This document shows, one piece after another, positions 35,969-44,588 of a DNA stretch of 64,000 bases. The notes beneath the pieces were generated by a model. The model was not told the origin of the DNA, searched no databases, and worked only from the letters and a program-made list of their open reading frames with translations. The translations under genes and the position numbers were made by a program. This stretch comes from Fibrobacter sp. (lineage in GTDB: Bacteria > Fibrobacterota > Fibrobacteria > Fibrobacterales > Fibrobacteraceae): contig JAKSID010000014.1 of NCBI GenBank assembly GCA_024399035.1, positions 1 to 64,000 of the forward strand, in the 5' to 3' direction. How positions within the stretch are numbered: position 1 is the stretch's first letter; every line of letters starts with the position of its first letter.

Positions 35969-36782
35969 GAAAAAGCTTCCCTTTATTACCGTGATCCTTT
36001 CCATCATCGGTTTTATCCTGCTTTACCTGCCCATGTTCCTTGTGGTGGAACAGAGTTTTAATGCAAGCAAGCACGGCCAGAGCTGGGGCGGCTTCACCCT
36101 GGATTGGTACACCGGGTTGGCAGACAACGCCATGGTCCAGACCACCACCGTCAACACCTTGATTTTGGCAGTTGTCAGCACCATCATAGCAACCGTTCTT
36201 GGAACGCTCCTGGCCATCGGTATCCACCGCACGCCCTGGGGCAAAAAGATGCAGTATTTCTACGACATGAGTATCAACGTTCCCGTGGTGACGCCGGATA
36301 TCTTGATGGCCATTGCCCTTGTTTCTGTATTCGCCCTGTTCCGCAGCTGGACTTCCCTATTCGACCCGGGCATGCTTACCATGGTCATCGCCCACGTTAC
36401 CCTTGAAACCAGCTTTGTGGTTCTTGTGGTGCAGAGCCGACTGGTGAGCATCGGCAAAGACCAGATCGAGGCCGCCCGCGACCTGTATGCCAGCACCGCC
36501 GGTGCATGGTTCCGTGTGATCATCCCGCAACTTTCTACGGCCATTATTTCCGGCGCCCTTCTGGCATTTACCCTGTCTTTGGACGACTTTATCCTAAGTT
36601 TCTTTACCAGCGGCCCCGAATCCCAGACATTGCCCCTGTACATCTACGGATCCCTTAAACGAGGCATTTCTCCCCAGATTCACGCCTTGTCTTCCATTAT
36701 CTTTGGCCTTACATTGTTTGTAATGGTTTTGATGGTGTTCCGCGGAATCCGAAAAGAACGGAAATTGGCCCGAAAGCTCTAA
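35961..36782 (+). CDS. potC: Spermidine/putrescine ABC transporter permease
   Basis: A 273-residue permease partner of PotB. The start is taken as the TTG at 35961, which has GGGAGG eight bases upstream and overlaps the potB stop; no ATG fits before it without running deep into potB. Helices are visible at the N-terminus (FITVILSIIGFILLYLPMFLVVE) and in TLILAVVSTIIATVLGTLLAIGI, MAIALVSVFALF and FVMVLMVF. The EAA loop is EAARDLYASTAGAWFRVIIPQLSTAI. Confidence 0.88.
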   Translation: MSKKKLPFITVILSIIGFILLYLPMFLVVEQSFNASKHGQSWGGFTLDWYTGLADNAMVQTTTVNTLILAVVSTIIATVLGTLLAIGIHRTPWGKKMQYFYDMSINVPVVTPDILMAIALVSVFALFRSWTSLFDPGMLTMVIAHVTLETSFVVLVVQSRLVSIGKDQIEAARDLYASTAGAWFRVIIPQLSTAIISGALLAFTLSLDDFILSFFTSGPESQTLPLYIYGSLKRGISPQIHALSSIIFGLTLFVMVLMVFRGIRKERKLARKL

Positions 36783-36807
36783 TTCTTACAAACTTATTTT
36801 TTTTGAT

Positions 36808-36852
36808 GCCGCTCACTTTGAAATGGGCGGCTTTCTATATATTTTTTTTGAG
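36808..36852 (+). terminator. Possible weak terminator between potC and potD
   Basis: GCCGCTCA and TGGGCGGC pair (one mismatch) 25 bases after potC, with an A/T-rich tail ending in a T-run. It might reduce read-through into potD or act as a stabilising mRNA hairpin. Confidence 0.4.
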
Positions 36853-36887
36853 CTTAATTAGATTCAACCTTCATTTAAAGGTCACAA

Positions 36888-37952
36888 ATGAAAAAGGTTC
36901 TTCTTTTTATTTCCCTCCTCCTGGCAGCCTCTCTTTTTGTAGGCTGTAACGAAGAAAAAAAATCCAGCGCCCATCCGGATAAGGTCACTGTAATGATCTA
37001 CAGCGAATACATCGATCCGGCCATGCTTACCGATTTCCAGATGAAGACCGGCTACAAGCTGCAGCTGGAACTGTACGAAGCCCAGGAAGAAATGATCGGC
37101 AAGCTCCAGGCTTCTGGCACCAGCCAGTACGACGTAATTATCGCCAGCGACGTGGTAATTCAGCAGATGATCCACCTGGGACTTATCCAGCCCATCGACA
37201 CAAACAAGGTTCCCAACCGCATCAATATCGCAGACCAGTTCAAGAACCCCAGCTACGACCCCACCAACAGCTATTCCATTCCTTACCTCTGGGGCACCAC
37301 AGGCATTCTCTACCGCGATGCAAGCGTAGACCCCATGAAGGTCAGCTACAACATGCTTTTCGATTCAAAGCAGACCAAGGGCAACTTCAGCCTTTTGGAA
37401 GAAAGCCGCTCCATGCTTTCCATGGCAATGCAAGCTAAGGGCTTCGACGCAAACAGCACCAAGCAAGAAGAACTGAACCAGGCTGTGGAACATATTCTCA
37501 AGGCAAAGAAGGATCCTCACTTCCTTGGCTTTGACGGTTCCGTAGGCGGCAAGGACAAAGTCCTTTCCAAGATGGACTGGGCTGCAATCGTCTTCAACGG
37601 CGAAGCCATGGCAGCCATCGAAGAAGATTCCTCCCTCCAGTTCGCCATCCCCACCGAAGGTTCCTTTATGTGGGTCGACGCCATGTTGCTCAGTTCCAAG
37701 GCTCCCAACAAAGAAGGCGCCTACGCATTCATGAACTACATTCTTGACGCAAAGATCGGCGCCCAGCTGGCAAAGTTCATCAACTACGCCACCCCCAACA
37801 AGGCATCCCTCGAAGTCATCGACGAAGAATTCAAGAACAACCGCGTTATCAACCCGTCCAAGGAAGAAATCGACCGCATGGTGTTCCTGAAGGACCCGGG
37901 CGACGCAGCACGCCTCTTCGACGAAGCATGGACCATCGTGAAGACCCGTTAA
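36888..37952 (+). CDS. potD: Spermidine/putrescine-binding lipoprotein
   Basis: The substrate-binding component of the polyamine importer (354 residues), membrane-tethered by Cys20 of the lipobox (ASLFVGC). Family marks: VTVMIYSEYIDPAMLTDFQMKTGYKLQLELYEAQEEMIGKLQ, YDVIIASDVVIQQMI, LWGTTGILYRD and EGSFMWVDAMLLSSKAPNKEGAYAFMNYILD. The polyamine specificity follows the PotD resemblance and the operon; related binding proteins take other compounds. Confidence 0.88.
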   Translation: MKKVLLFISLLLAASLFVGCNEEKKSSAHPDKVTVMIYSEYIDPAMLTDFQMKTGYKLQLELYEAQEEMIGKLQASGTSQYDVIIASDVVIQQMIHLGLIQPIDTNKVPNRINIADQFKNPSYDPTNSYSIPYLWGTTGILYRDASVDPMKVSYNMLFDSKQTKGNFSLLEESRSMLSMAMQAKGFDANSTKQEELNQAVEHILKAKKDPHFLGFDGSVGGKDKVLSKMDWAAIVFNGEAMAAIEEDSSLQFAIPTEGSFMWVDAMLLSSKAPNKEGAYAFMNYILDAKIGAQLAKFINYATPNKASLEVIDEEFKNNRVINPSKEEIDRMVFLKDPGDAARLFDEAWTIVKTR

Positions 37953-37983
37953 TCGCGTACTTGACTGATGATTCGGGTAATGG

Positions 37984-38014
37984 AAAAAGCCTCGCTATTC
38001 AGCGGGGCTTTTTT
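37984..38014 (+). terminator. Terminator after potD
   Basis: AAAAAGCCTCGC and GCGGGGCTTTTTT form a hairpin with a 6-base loop; the flanking A- and T-runs let it also end the convergent minus-strand xth gene. Confidence 0.82.
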
Positions 38015-38036
38015 CGTTTACAAATTTCAATAATCC

Positions 38037-38846
38037 TTAGACGCCTTCGCTCTTCTTGATAGGCATGGGAGCAAAGGGAGGTTCAAGTTCAATGCTTATG
38101 GGACAATGGTCGGAGCCCATCACACCAGTGTGGATGTTGGAGCTGACGATATTGGGAACAAGGCCCGCGTCCACAAAGGCATAATCCAGGCGCCAGCCCA
38201 CGTTGCGTGAACGGGCACCAAAGCGATTGCTCCACCAGGAGTACATGTCGCGCGCTTCGGGATTCAGATGTCTGAAGCTATCTACGTAGCCGTTTTCCAC
38301 ATACTTGTCCATCCAGGCGCGTTCAATGGGCAAGAATCCGCTGATGTTCTCGTTTTCCTTGGGGCGGGCAATATCGATTTCCTTGTGGCAGGTATTGTAG
38401 TCGCCCACGGTCACCACATGCTTACCATCGGCAAGCCAGCGGTTGCTGTTTTCGAGGAACGCATCGTAAAAGCGGAGTTTGTAGTCCAGTCGGTCGTCGC
38501 CCGAGCCACCATTAGGGAAATAGATGCTGTTCAGCACCCAGTCCGGGAAAACCAGCTGGAGCACGCGGCCTTCGTTATCAAATTCTTCGTTGTCGAAACC
38601 GTAGTTCACACGGTCCGGTTCAATCTGAGTGTAAATGCCAACACCGCTATAGCCCTTTTTGCGCTTACAGGGATTCCAGTAGACAAAGTAGCCTTCGGGA
38701 TTGGCGATGGATTCGGGAATCTGGTCTTCTTCGGCACGGACTTCCTGCAAGCACAGGATATCGGGCTTGGTGGTATTGAACCACTCTTCAAAACCCTTTT
38801 TCATGACGGATCTGAGTCCGTTGACGTTCCAGCTGTAGATATTCAT
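38037..38846 (-). CDS. xth: Exodeoxyribonuclease III / AP endonuclease
   Basis: A base-excision-repair enzyme cutting at abasic sites (269 residues from the chosen start). The ATG at 38846 opens the canonical MNIYSWNVNGLRSVMKKGF; upstream in-frame ATGs add sequence with no family likeness, and GGGA lies ahead of this start. Catalytic motifs: PDILCLQEVRA (Glu), YSGVGIYTQ, VTVGDYNTCHKEIDIARP (Asp/Asn), YSWWSNRFGARSRNVGWRLDYAFV and GSDHCPISIEL (Asp-His). Confidence 0.93.
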   Translation of the reverse strand: MNIYSWNVNGLRSVMKKGFEEWFNTTKPDILCLQEVRAEEDQIPESIANPEGYFVYWNPCKRKKGYSGVGIYTQIEPDRVNYGFDNEEFDNEGRVLQLVFPDWVLNSIYFPNGGSGDDRLDYKLRFYDAFLENSNRWLADGKHVVTVGDYNTCHKEIDIARPKENENISGFLPIERAWMDKYVENGYVDSFRHLNPEARDMYSWWSNRFGARSRNVGWRLDYAFVDAGLVPNIVSSNIHTGVMGSDHCPISIELEPPFAPMPIKKSEGV

Positions 38847-38965
38847 TTGATTCCCAATCTTTAAACTAATGTAAAGATAGCTTTTCATTTGGGAATTTTT
38901 GAATCTTTTGAACTTTATTTGAATAAAAAAATGCAAAATGAAATAATAATGGTATATTTATACAC

Positions 38966-39559
38966 ATGAAAAGAAACCTTTTTGTCGCTACAAGTATCGT
39001 TTTTTTGTCTTTTTTGGCAGGTTGTGCGGGTGGTAAATCCGGTGGAAATGGCGAAAATCTCGAAATTCCTACAAATATGCCCCCCATTTGCCGCGACATC
39101 GACTTCGTGGCCCAGCCCGATATGCGAGAAATGTGCGGCGTACGCGTAAGGCACTCCAAGGCCTACCGCAACATTCCCCAGCAGCGCTACTTGATCAAAC
39201 CCGCAGAAACTTCCATCGTCAAGACCAACGGCCAGCTGGAACTCCGTTTCCAGAACTCCCTGCCTCTTATCCTGGACGGTCCTATTGTAGACGAAATGGT
39301 TTTCAACCAGGACAAGCGTCTTGAAAAGATCAAGAACACTTACGACTACCACGAAATCTACACCAAGAATTCCGGCCGTGTCCGCATCTTCAAGATGGGC
39401 ATTCCCACCGATGCAGGCAACATCTACAGCTTCTGCTACAACATTCCCGAAAAGAAGGGTAACGCAAGAACCCGTAGCGTGGCCATGGGTAACCGAATCG
39501 AAGCCATGTCCTGCGCAGATTTCGACCGTCTGGTTGCAGAGAACACCAAGAAGAAATAG
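38966..39559 (+). CDS. Lipoprotein of unknown function
   Basis: A 197-residue lipoprotein (VFLSFLAGC, Cys20) with a Gly-rich spacer. A conserved-looking core contains paired Cys residues (PPICRDI, EMCGVRV, FCYNI, MSCADF) and a beta-rich middle (LELRFQNSLPLILDGPIV). I know no family; it looks like a Fibrobacter-specific envelope protein. TATATT lies 7 bases before the ATG. It has a good terminator of its own. Confidence 0.6.
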   Translation: MKRNLFVATSIVFLSFLAGCAGGKSGGNGENLEIPTNMPPICRDIDFVAQPDMREMCGVRVRHSKAYRNIPQQRYLIKPAETSIVKTNGQLELRFQNSLPLILDGPIVDEMVFNQDKRLEKIKNTYDYHEIYTKNSGRVRIFKMGIPTDAGNIYSFCYNIPEKKGNARTRSVAMGNRIEAMSCADFDRLVAENTKKK

Positions 39560-39607
39560 CTTTCTGTTTCGCTGCGAAAAACAGCGCCGAAGAGCCTAGA
39601 ATTCAAG

Positions 39608-39638
39608 CACTCTCGTTTTTATACGGGAGTGTTTTTTT
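39608..39638 (+). terminator. Terminator after the 38966 lipoprotein gene
   Basis: CACTCTCGT and ACGGGAGTG pair across a short loop, followed by seven T residues. Confidence 0.78.
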
Positions 39639-39655
39639 CTACTTTTGCTCCCGTA

Positions 39656-40546
39656 ATGGCAAACGAAGGCAAATTCATTCACAACGCTCTAAAGCAGGTT
39701 CACATTAACACGTCCTGCTCCGCGGTTTCTGGCTTTTCCATCTCCGGATTGGCCACCTACTTGCAGTTGCCCGAACTTGACTTTTGCATCGACATGGGCG
39801 AATGCCCGCTGTCGGCTACTTCGTTGAATCACGTGTTCCTGACTCATGCCCACGGCGATCACGGCCGCTGCATTATGCGTCACCACAGCCTCCGCAAGAT
39901 GATGGGCGTGGAACGTGACAGCGTCTACTACATGCCGGATTTCATCTGCGATGCCGCCAAGAACTGGATTCGCGCCGAAGCCATTTTTGAAGGTGTACCC
40001 GAGAACAAGTTCCGCTACCCGGAAATCATTCCTGTAAGCGCCGGCGAACTTCAATTCCTGAAATACCGCAAGGATCTGGCCCTGGAAGCCTTCGAGGTCA
40101 AGCACTCCATTCCGGCCATGGGCGGAACCCTCTACTACTACAAGAAGAAGTTGAAGGACGAGTTCCTGGACAAGACGCCCACAGAACTGATTGAACTTCG
40201 TAAGAACAAGGTGGAAATCACCCGCGAAGTTTATGAACCGCTGGTCAGCTTCATGGGCGACTGCCTGGGCGAAAGCCTGCTGGACAACAGCCGAGTTTTC
40301 CAGTCCAAGGTACTGATTACGGAATGTACATTCCTCACCCCTGACGACGAAGAAATGAGTTTCAAGAAAGGCCACACCCACATTAGCCAGATTGCAAAGG
40401 CTTTGAACGAGGTGGACAAAGATGTGAAGTGCGAAAAGATCATCTTGAGCCATTTCTCCATGAAGTATTCCGACAAGCTGATCAAGGATATGGTGAACAA
40501 GTACATCCCGGAAAAGTTTAAGGATAGAATTGAGATTTTAATTTAA
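39656..40546 (+). CDS. RNase Z-like metallo-beta-lactamase-fold hydrolase
   Basis: A 296-residue MBL-fold protein resembling tRNA 3'-processing RNase Z. The zinc motif HAHGDHG is present with the RNase Z-like context (HVFLTHAHGDHGRCIMRH), followed by FEVKHSIPAMGGTLYYYKKK, SFMGDC and the terminal ILSHFSMKYS, which corresponds to the HFSxRY motif of RNase Z. The first residues (ISGLATYLQLPELDFCIDMGECP) fit the same family. The ATG at 39656 is preferred because the earlier in-frame start at 39629 falls in the preceding terminator's T-run. The substrate may be tRNA or another nucleic acid. Confidence 0.8.
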   Translation: MANEGKFIHNALKQVHINTSCSAVSGFSISGLATYLQLPELDFCIDMGECPLSATSLNHVFLTHAHGDHGRCIMRHHSLRKMMGVERDSVYYMPDFICDAAKNWIRAEAIFEGVPENKFRYPEIIPVSAGELQFLKYRKDLALEAFEVKHSIPAMGGTLYYYKKKLKDEFLDKTPTELIELRKNKVEITREVYEPLVSFMGDCLGESLLDNSRVFQSKVLITECTFLTPDDEEMSFKKGHTHISQIAKALNEVDKDVKCEKIILSHFSMKYSDKLIKDMVNKYIPEKFKDRIEILI

Positions 40547-40548
40547 AG

Positions 40549-40625
40549 ATGTCATTGCGAGGAACGTAGCGACGTGGCAATCTAAGAATGCTTCGATTGC
40601 GTCACCTAACGGTTCGCAATGACAT
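40549..40625. repeat. 77-bp palindromic repeat with GTCATTGCGA ends
   Basis: A 12-bp terminal inverted repeat, ATGTCATTGCGA (40549-40560) and TCGCAATGACAT (40614-40625), encloses inner words (AACGTAGCGACGTGGCAATC, GCTTCGATTGCGTCACC) that recur in other copies at 46451, 47375, 52228 and 52833. It fills the gap between the RNase Z-like gene and trmB and has no coding capacity; it looks like a MITE or REP-type element. Confidence 0.75.
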
Positions 40626-40637
40626 AGAGAACAGAAT

Positions 40638-41393
40638 ATGAGTGAAGATGTAAAGAACGAAATTGAAGAAGTCGAAGGCGCAGAAGCCGTAGAAAAGGAA
40701 GTGGTCATTCCGGAATTTTTCCGTGACCTGAAGGAAGATGAAAATGCCAAGTCTCTTTGGCACTATGTATTCCGCACCAACGGCGACCGCAAGCCTATCG
40801 CCACTCCCGATGGCCTCCCCCACAAGCTGGACTTTGATTGGAAGGATATGTTCCCAAGCCACAACGACCACATCGAAGTGGAAATCGGTTCCGGCAAGGG
40901 CAGTTTCATTGCAGACTATGCCGCCAAGCACCCTGACTACTTTATCATGGGTAGCGAATGGGATTACACCTGGGCAGCATTCGCCCAGCGCAAGATGAAC
41001 AAGGCAGGCGTTTTGGAAAACGCCAGCATGCTCCGTGGCGACGTGTTCTACTTCCTCCGCGACTGCGTCAAGGACAACACCGTGGACGCATTCCACATGT
41101 ACTTCCCGGATCCGTGGCCCAAGGAACGCCACCACAAGAACCGTCTGCTCCGCCCCGACTTCCTGGAACAGGTTGCCCGCGTTCTTAAGCCCGGCAAGAG
41201 AATTTTCTACTGGGGTACCGACCACAAGGAATACAACGAAGTGGCCCTGGAAGTGTTCGACAATTTCAAGGGTTGCAAGGTCCTGGTCCGCAACGAAGCT
41301 GAACCTACCGAAGGTATCATGACTGGTTTCGAAAAGAAGTACCGCAAGGAAGGCCGCCCCATTTATCGTTCCATCATTGAGTTTGAAAAATAG
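40638..41393 (+). CDS. trmB: tRNA (guanine-N7-)-methyltransferase
   Basis: Methylates G46 in tRNA variable loops using S-adenosylmethionine (251 residues). After an acidic N-terminal extension (about 1-30), the SAM motif IEVEIGSGKGSFI is followed by MGSEWDYTWAAFAQRKM, MLRGDVFYFL, DAFHMYFPDPWPKERHHKNRLL (family signature), FYWGTDHKEY and a C-terminal TGFEKKYRKEGRPIYR. Its start is 12 bases after the palindromic repeat. Confidence 0.94.
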   Translation: MSEDVKNEIEEVEGAEAVEKEVVIPEFFRDLKEDENAKSLWHYVFRTNGDRKPIATPDGLPHKLDFDWKDMFPSHNDHIEVEIGSGKGSFIADYAAKHPDYFIMGSEWDYTWAAFAQRKMNKAGVLENASMLRGDVFYFLRDCVKDNTVDAFHMYFPDPWPKERHHKNRLLRPDFLEQVARVLKPGKRIFYWGTDHKEYNEVALEVFDNFKGCKVLVRNEAEPTEGIMTGFEKKYRKEGRPIYRSIIEFEK

Positions 41394-41447
41394 TCGGGAG
41401 AAAATTGTCTTCTTTTGACATCTGAGATTTGCTAGTTTATCGTCACT

Positions 41448-43097
41448 ATGTTAAAACAGCTTTCTATCAATGGTTTCACTCTTATAGCCCAGGCAGAGGT
41501 TAACTTCCGCCAGGGATTTACCGCCATTACAGGCGAGACTGGCGCTGGCAAGTCAGTATTATTAAAGGCCCTCCGCATTGTTTGCGGCGACAAGGCCCAA
41601 GCCAGCATGGTTCGCGGCGGCGAGGAGAAAGCGATTGTAGAAGCGATCTTCGACATCAGCAACGAGCCCCAGGTCAAGTCCATTCTGGATGAATTGGAAA
41701 TCGATGCCGACGACGAACTGGTAATCCGCCGCGAGATTCTTGAAAGCGGTAAGGGTCGCGCCCGCGCCAACGGCTCCATGATAAACCAGGCCGACTTGCA
41801 GCGCATCGGTGAAGAACTGATCCAGATGCACGGCCAGAGCGAACAGCTGTTGCTGCGCGATACTCGCACCCACGCCCAAATGCTGGACGCCTATGCGGGT
41901 AACGGTCAATTGCTGGACGAGTACAGCAAGCTGTGGACCAGCTGGAACGATATCCAGAACAAGATTGCAGCTACCGAAGAACGTGCCAAGAATCTTGCCG
42001 CCCAAAAGGACTTCTTGAAGTTCCAGCACGACGAATTGACGAAGGCAGCACTCAAGGCCGGCGAAGAAGAAGAACTTGAAGAAAAGGTGAGCAGCGCCAG
42101 CAAGGGCGAAGCCGAACGCCGCCATCTGGGTGACATCCAAGGGATGCTTGCCGGCGAGAACGGCCTCCTGGACATGGTCCAGAGCTTGCAGGCCCGCATG
42201 CGCACCTTGGCCATCAAGTGCCCCAATTACGAAGAGGACCTGAAGGCGCTTGAAGAGGTGGCAGATCCCTTCGAGAGTGTTTGCAAGGACCTGATGCGTT
42301 TGACTCCGTCTGCAGCTGTAAGTGCCGCAGACATTGACAAGGCAAACTCCCGAATCGCCCAGATTCAAAAGTTGAAGAGAAAGTACCGCACCGATGTGGC
42401 CGGCCTTATGGCCCTCACGGAACAACGTCGTGAAGAATTGAGCAGCCTCGAAAATCTGGATGCGGATCTTGAAGAACTTTCCCGCCAGTCCAAGAAGACT
42501 TTGGCAGAACTGGAAAAGGTGGCAGCAAAACTGAACGCCGCCCGTGTTGAGGCCGCGGTCCGATACGACCAGTCTGTCAGTGACATCCTGCACACCCTTG
42601 GTATGCCCAAGGCCGAATTCAAGACCTCTATCGAAAAGCAGGCCTTGGGTCCTATCGGCTCCGACCGCATCGAGTTCCTGCTGGCACCCAACCCGGGCGA
42701 AGGCACCAAGAGCCTGCAAAAGGCAGTCTCCGGCGGCGAACTTTCTCGCTTGCTGCTGGCCATCAAGAGCGTTATGGCAGAACTGGACAAGGTCCCCCTG
42801 CTGATTTTCGACGAAGTGGATTCCGGCATTAGCGGCGAAGTAGGCAACAGCATTGGCGACGCCCTCCGCAAGCTGGGCCAGCACCATCAGATTTTGACCA
42901 TCACCCACCTGCACCAGGTGGCAAGTCGCGCACAGAACCAGCTGGCCGTCAGCAAAAAGGAAATCGACGGCCGCACCTTCACATCCATTGTGGAACTGGA
43001 CCGCGACGGTCGCGTACAAGAACTTTCTCGCATGTTAGGCGGCGACAGCGAAACGATCCGCGAACATGCAAAGCAACTTTTGGAGAACAACCAATGA
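41448..43097 (+). CDS. recN: DNA repair protein RecN
   Basis: An SMC-like ATPase acting in double-strand-break repair (549 residues, normal length). Walker A ITGETGAGKSVLLKAL (about 27-42), LIQMHGQSEQLLLRD (typical RecN loop), coiled coils (about 160-370), signature SGGELSRLLLAIK (about 428), Walker B LLIFDEVDSGISGEV, and THLHQVASRAQ at the C-terminus. The stop overlaps the next gene by 4 bases. Confidence 0.95.
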   Translation: MLKQLSINGFTLIAQAEVNFRQGFTAITGETGAGKSVLLKALRIVCGDKAQASMVRGGEEKAIVEAIFDISNEPQVKSILDELEIDADDELVIRREILESGKGRARANGSMINQADLQRIGEELIQMHGQSEQLLLRDTRTHAQMLDAYAGNGQLLDEYSKLWTSWNDIQNKIAATEERAKNLAAQKDFLKFQHDELTKAALKAGEEEELEEKVSSASKGEAERRHLGDIQGMLAGENGLLDMVQSLQARMRTLAIKCPNYEEDLKALEEVADPFESVCKDLMRLTPSAAVSAADIDKANSRIAQIQKLKRKYRTDVAGLMALTEQRREELSSLENLDADLEELSRQSKKTLAELEKVAAKLNAARVEAAVRYDQSVSDILHTLGMPKAEFKTSIEKQALGPIGSDRIEFLLAPNPGEGTKSLQKAVSGGELSRLLLAIKSVMAELDKVPLLIFDEVDSGISGEVGNSIGDALRKLGQHHQILTITHLHQVASRAQNQLAVSKKEIDGRTFTSIVELDRDGRVQELSRMLGGDSETIREHAKQLLENNQ

Positions 43098-44251
43098 CGG
43101 AAGAAAAAGTTTCTGATGTTAGATTCCGCAGCCGCATCTGGAGCATCCTGCGCGCAGCAATCTTTGTCTGCGTCATCTGCTTCATCTGGAACGGTATGCT
43201 TAAAACCGCCGCAGGCTTCGTAGTCATCGCAATGGCTATGGGTTGGGTAAACCTCTACCAGCTTCGTTCCGAAGAAGTAGAAATGCCCTACTACAGATTG
43301 TGGCTAAACGTCATCGACGGCGCCCTTTCCTTTGTGGTTATGGCAAGTATCTTCGTCCACGACCTTCTTAAAGAAGAATCCGCCGAAAAGCTCCTGGCTG
43401 TAGGCTGCGTATTACTTCTGGCTCGCCTCATCGCACACACCTTGTTCTCCCTGGGCGTCCTCCGCGAAGGCAAGCAGCTCCCCCGCAAGCGTCGATGGAG
43501 CAAACTCTGCAATATTTCCATCACTGTCACCATGGCAGTGTACTTGCTGAATCTCGAAGACTACCAGCAGATTTGCATGGTCACTTCCATGTTGCTCATG
43601 GGCGCAAGCACCGCCGCATACGCCTACTGGTACTACCGCGACCCCGCACACCGCAAGCCCCTTTCCATTGCAAGCCAGCTCACCATGAGCCGCATCGTTC
43701 TCACCCCCTTCTTCCTGTGGGTGTTCTTCTACGATAACGATCTGGACTACAGCAACAATAGCCTGGTTTTCAAGGTTCTCTCCCTGGTCATGGTCCTTGG
43801 CTTTATGCTCACCGACTTTTTGGATGGTAAACTGGCTCGCGCCATGGGCGAAGTCAGCACCCTGGGTAAATATCTGGACCCGTTCAGCGACAAGATTTCC
43901 AACATGACAATCTTCATGTGCTTCATCGCCACCGGTTACGCTCCGGTCTGGATGGTGGCAGTGATCTACTTCCGCGAATCCAGCGTTGAGACATTGCGAA
44001 CACTTGCAGCAAGCGAAGGCCTGATTATGCCGGCACGTCGCAGCGGCAAGTGGAAAACAGCGCTGCAGGGCATGGGCATTGTGGGAATTCTCGCAGGCGC
44101 CATCGATCCGATTCGCCACTTTATTCCCGGTTTCGACGCCATTTGGCCCTATTTCCCGCAGACCATCATGGGCATTATTACCTTGGTAACTGTGGTTAGC
44201 GGCGTTGATTATTTCGTTGCAAGCAAGCACATCCTAAAGAAATTCGTTTAA
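43094..44251 (+). CDS. CDP-alcohol phosphatidyltransferase with N-terminal membrane extension
   Basis: An inner-membrane phospholipid synthase, probably PgsA-type (CDP-diacylglycerol + glycerol-3-phosphate). The family motif D-x2-DG-x2-AR-x8-G-x3-D-x3-D is complete: DFLDGKLAR, then GKYLDPFSD (about 242-265). It is 385 residues long, about twice the usual 180-200, because residues 1-190 hold four or five extra hydrophobic segments not normally present in PgsA. The ATG overlaps the recN stop, so it is translated with recN. The alcohol substrate is unproven. Confidence 0.82.
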   Translation: MTEEKVSDVRFRSRIWSILRAAIFVCVICFIWNGMLKTAAGFVVIAMAMGWVNLYQLRSEEVEMPYYRLWLNVIDGALSFVVMASIFVHDLLKEESAEKLLAVGCVLLLARLIAHTLFSLGVLREGKQLPRKRRWSKLCNISITVTMAVYLLNLEDYQQICMVTSMLLMGASTAAYAYWYYRDPAHRKPLSIASQLTMSRIVLTPFFLWVFFYDNDLDYSNNSLVFKVLSLVMVLGFMLTDFLDGKLARAMGEVSTLGKYLDPFSDKISNMTIFMCFIATGYAPVWMVAVIYFRESSVETLRTLAASEGLIMPARRSGKWKTALQGMGIVGILAGAIDPIRHFIPGFDAIWPYFPQTIMGIITLVTVVSGVDYFVASKHILKKFV

Positions 44252-44257
44252 TTACCC

Positions 44258-44286
44258 TTGCCAAAATAGGGCTAATTAACTATATA
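44258..44286 (+). promoter_or_regulatory. Promoter of the initiator tRNA gene
   Basis: TTGCCA (44258-44263), 17-base spacer, TATATA (44281-44286); the predicted start is about 7 bases before the mature tRNA 5' end. Confidence 0.65.
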
Positions 44287-44299
44287 TGGACTACCTCGA

Positions 44300-44373
<74 letters not shown>

Positions 44374-44379
44374 CTACAC

Positions 44380-44411
44380 AAAAAGACTCGGTTTTTCAAC
44401 CGAGTCTTTTT
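44380..44411 (+). terminator. Terminator after tRNA-fMet
   Basis: AAAAGACTCGG and CCGAGTCTTTT form a perfect 11-bp stem with an 8-base loop and T-run. Confidence 0.85.
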
Positions 44412-44423
44412 GCTTAGACGCAA

Positions 44424-44588
44424 AGGGCGGGGCTTTCCCCGCCCTCTGGACTCCCACCCCTTTTTGCTTTTAAGGAAGGAAATGATCGTCATCCCGGACT
44501 CTGACCCGGCGGACAGCACTTAGGAATTTATTCCTTAGTGCGCATGGTCCCCGTATGGGGAGGATCTCCTTTTTTCTATATTCGGGAC
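44424..44588. repeat. Gene-free stretch with three hairpin repeats
   Basis: Between tRNA-fMet and mqnE. AGGGCGGGG/CCCCGCCCT (44424-44445) is a perfect strong hairpin. A GTCATCCCGGACTCTGACCC word (about 44488) is a partial copy of the CCCGGA repeat found within the aminotransferase gene at 46740. GCACTTAGGAA/TTCCTTAGTGC (44517-44542) is a near-perfect hairpin. No coding sequence is seen; mqnE's likely -10 box, TATATT, lies at 44577-44582. Confidence 0.55.
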
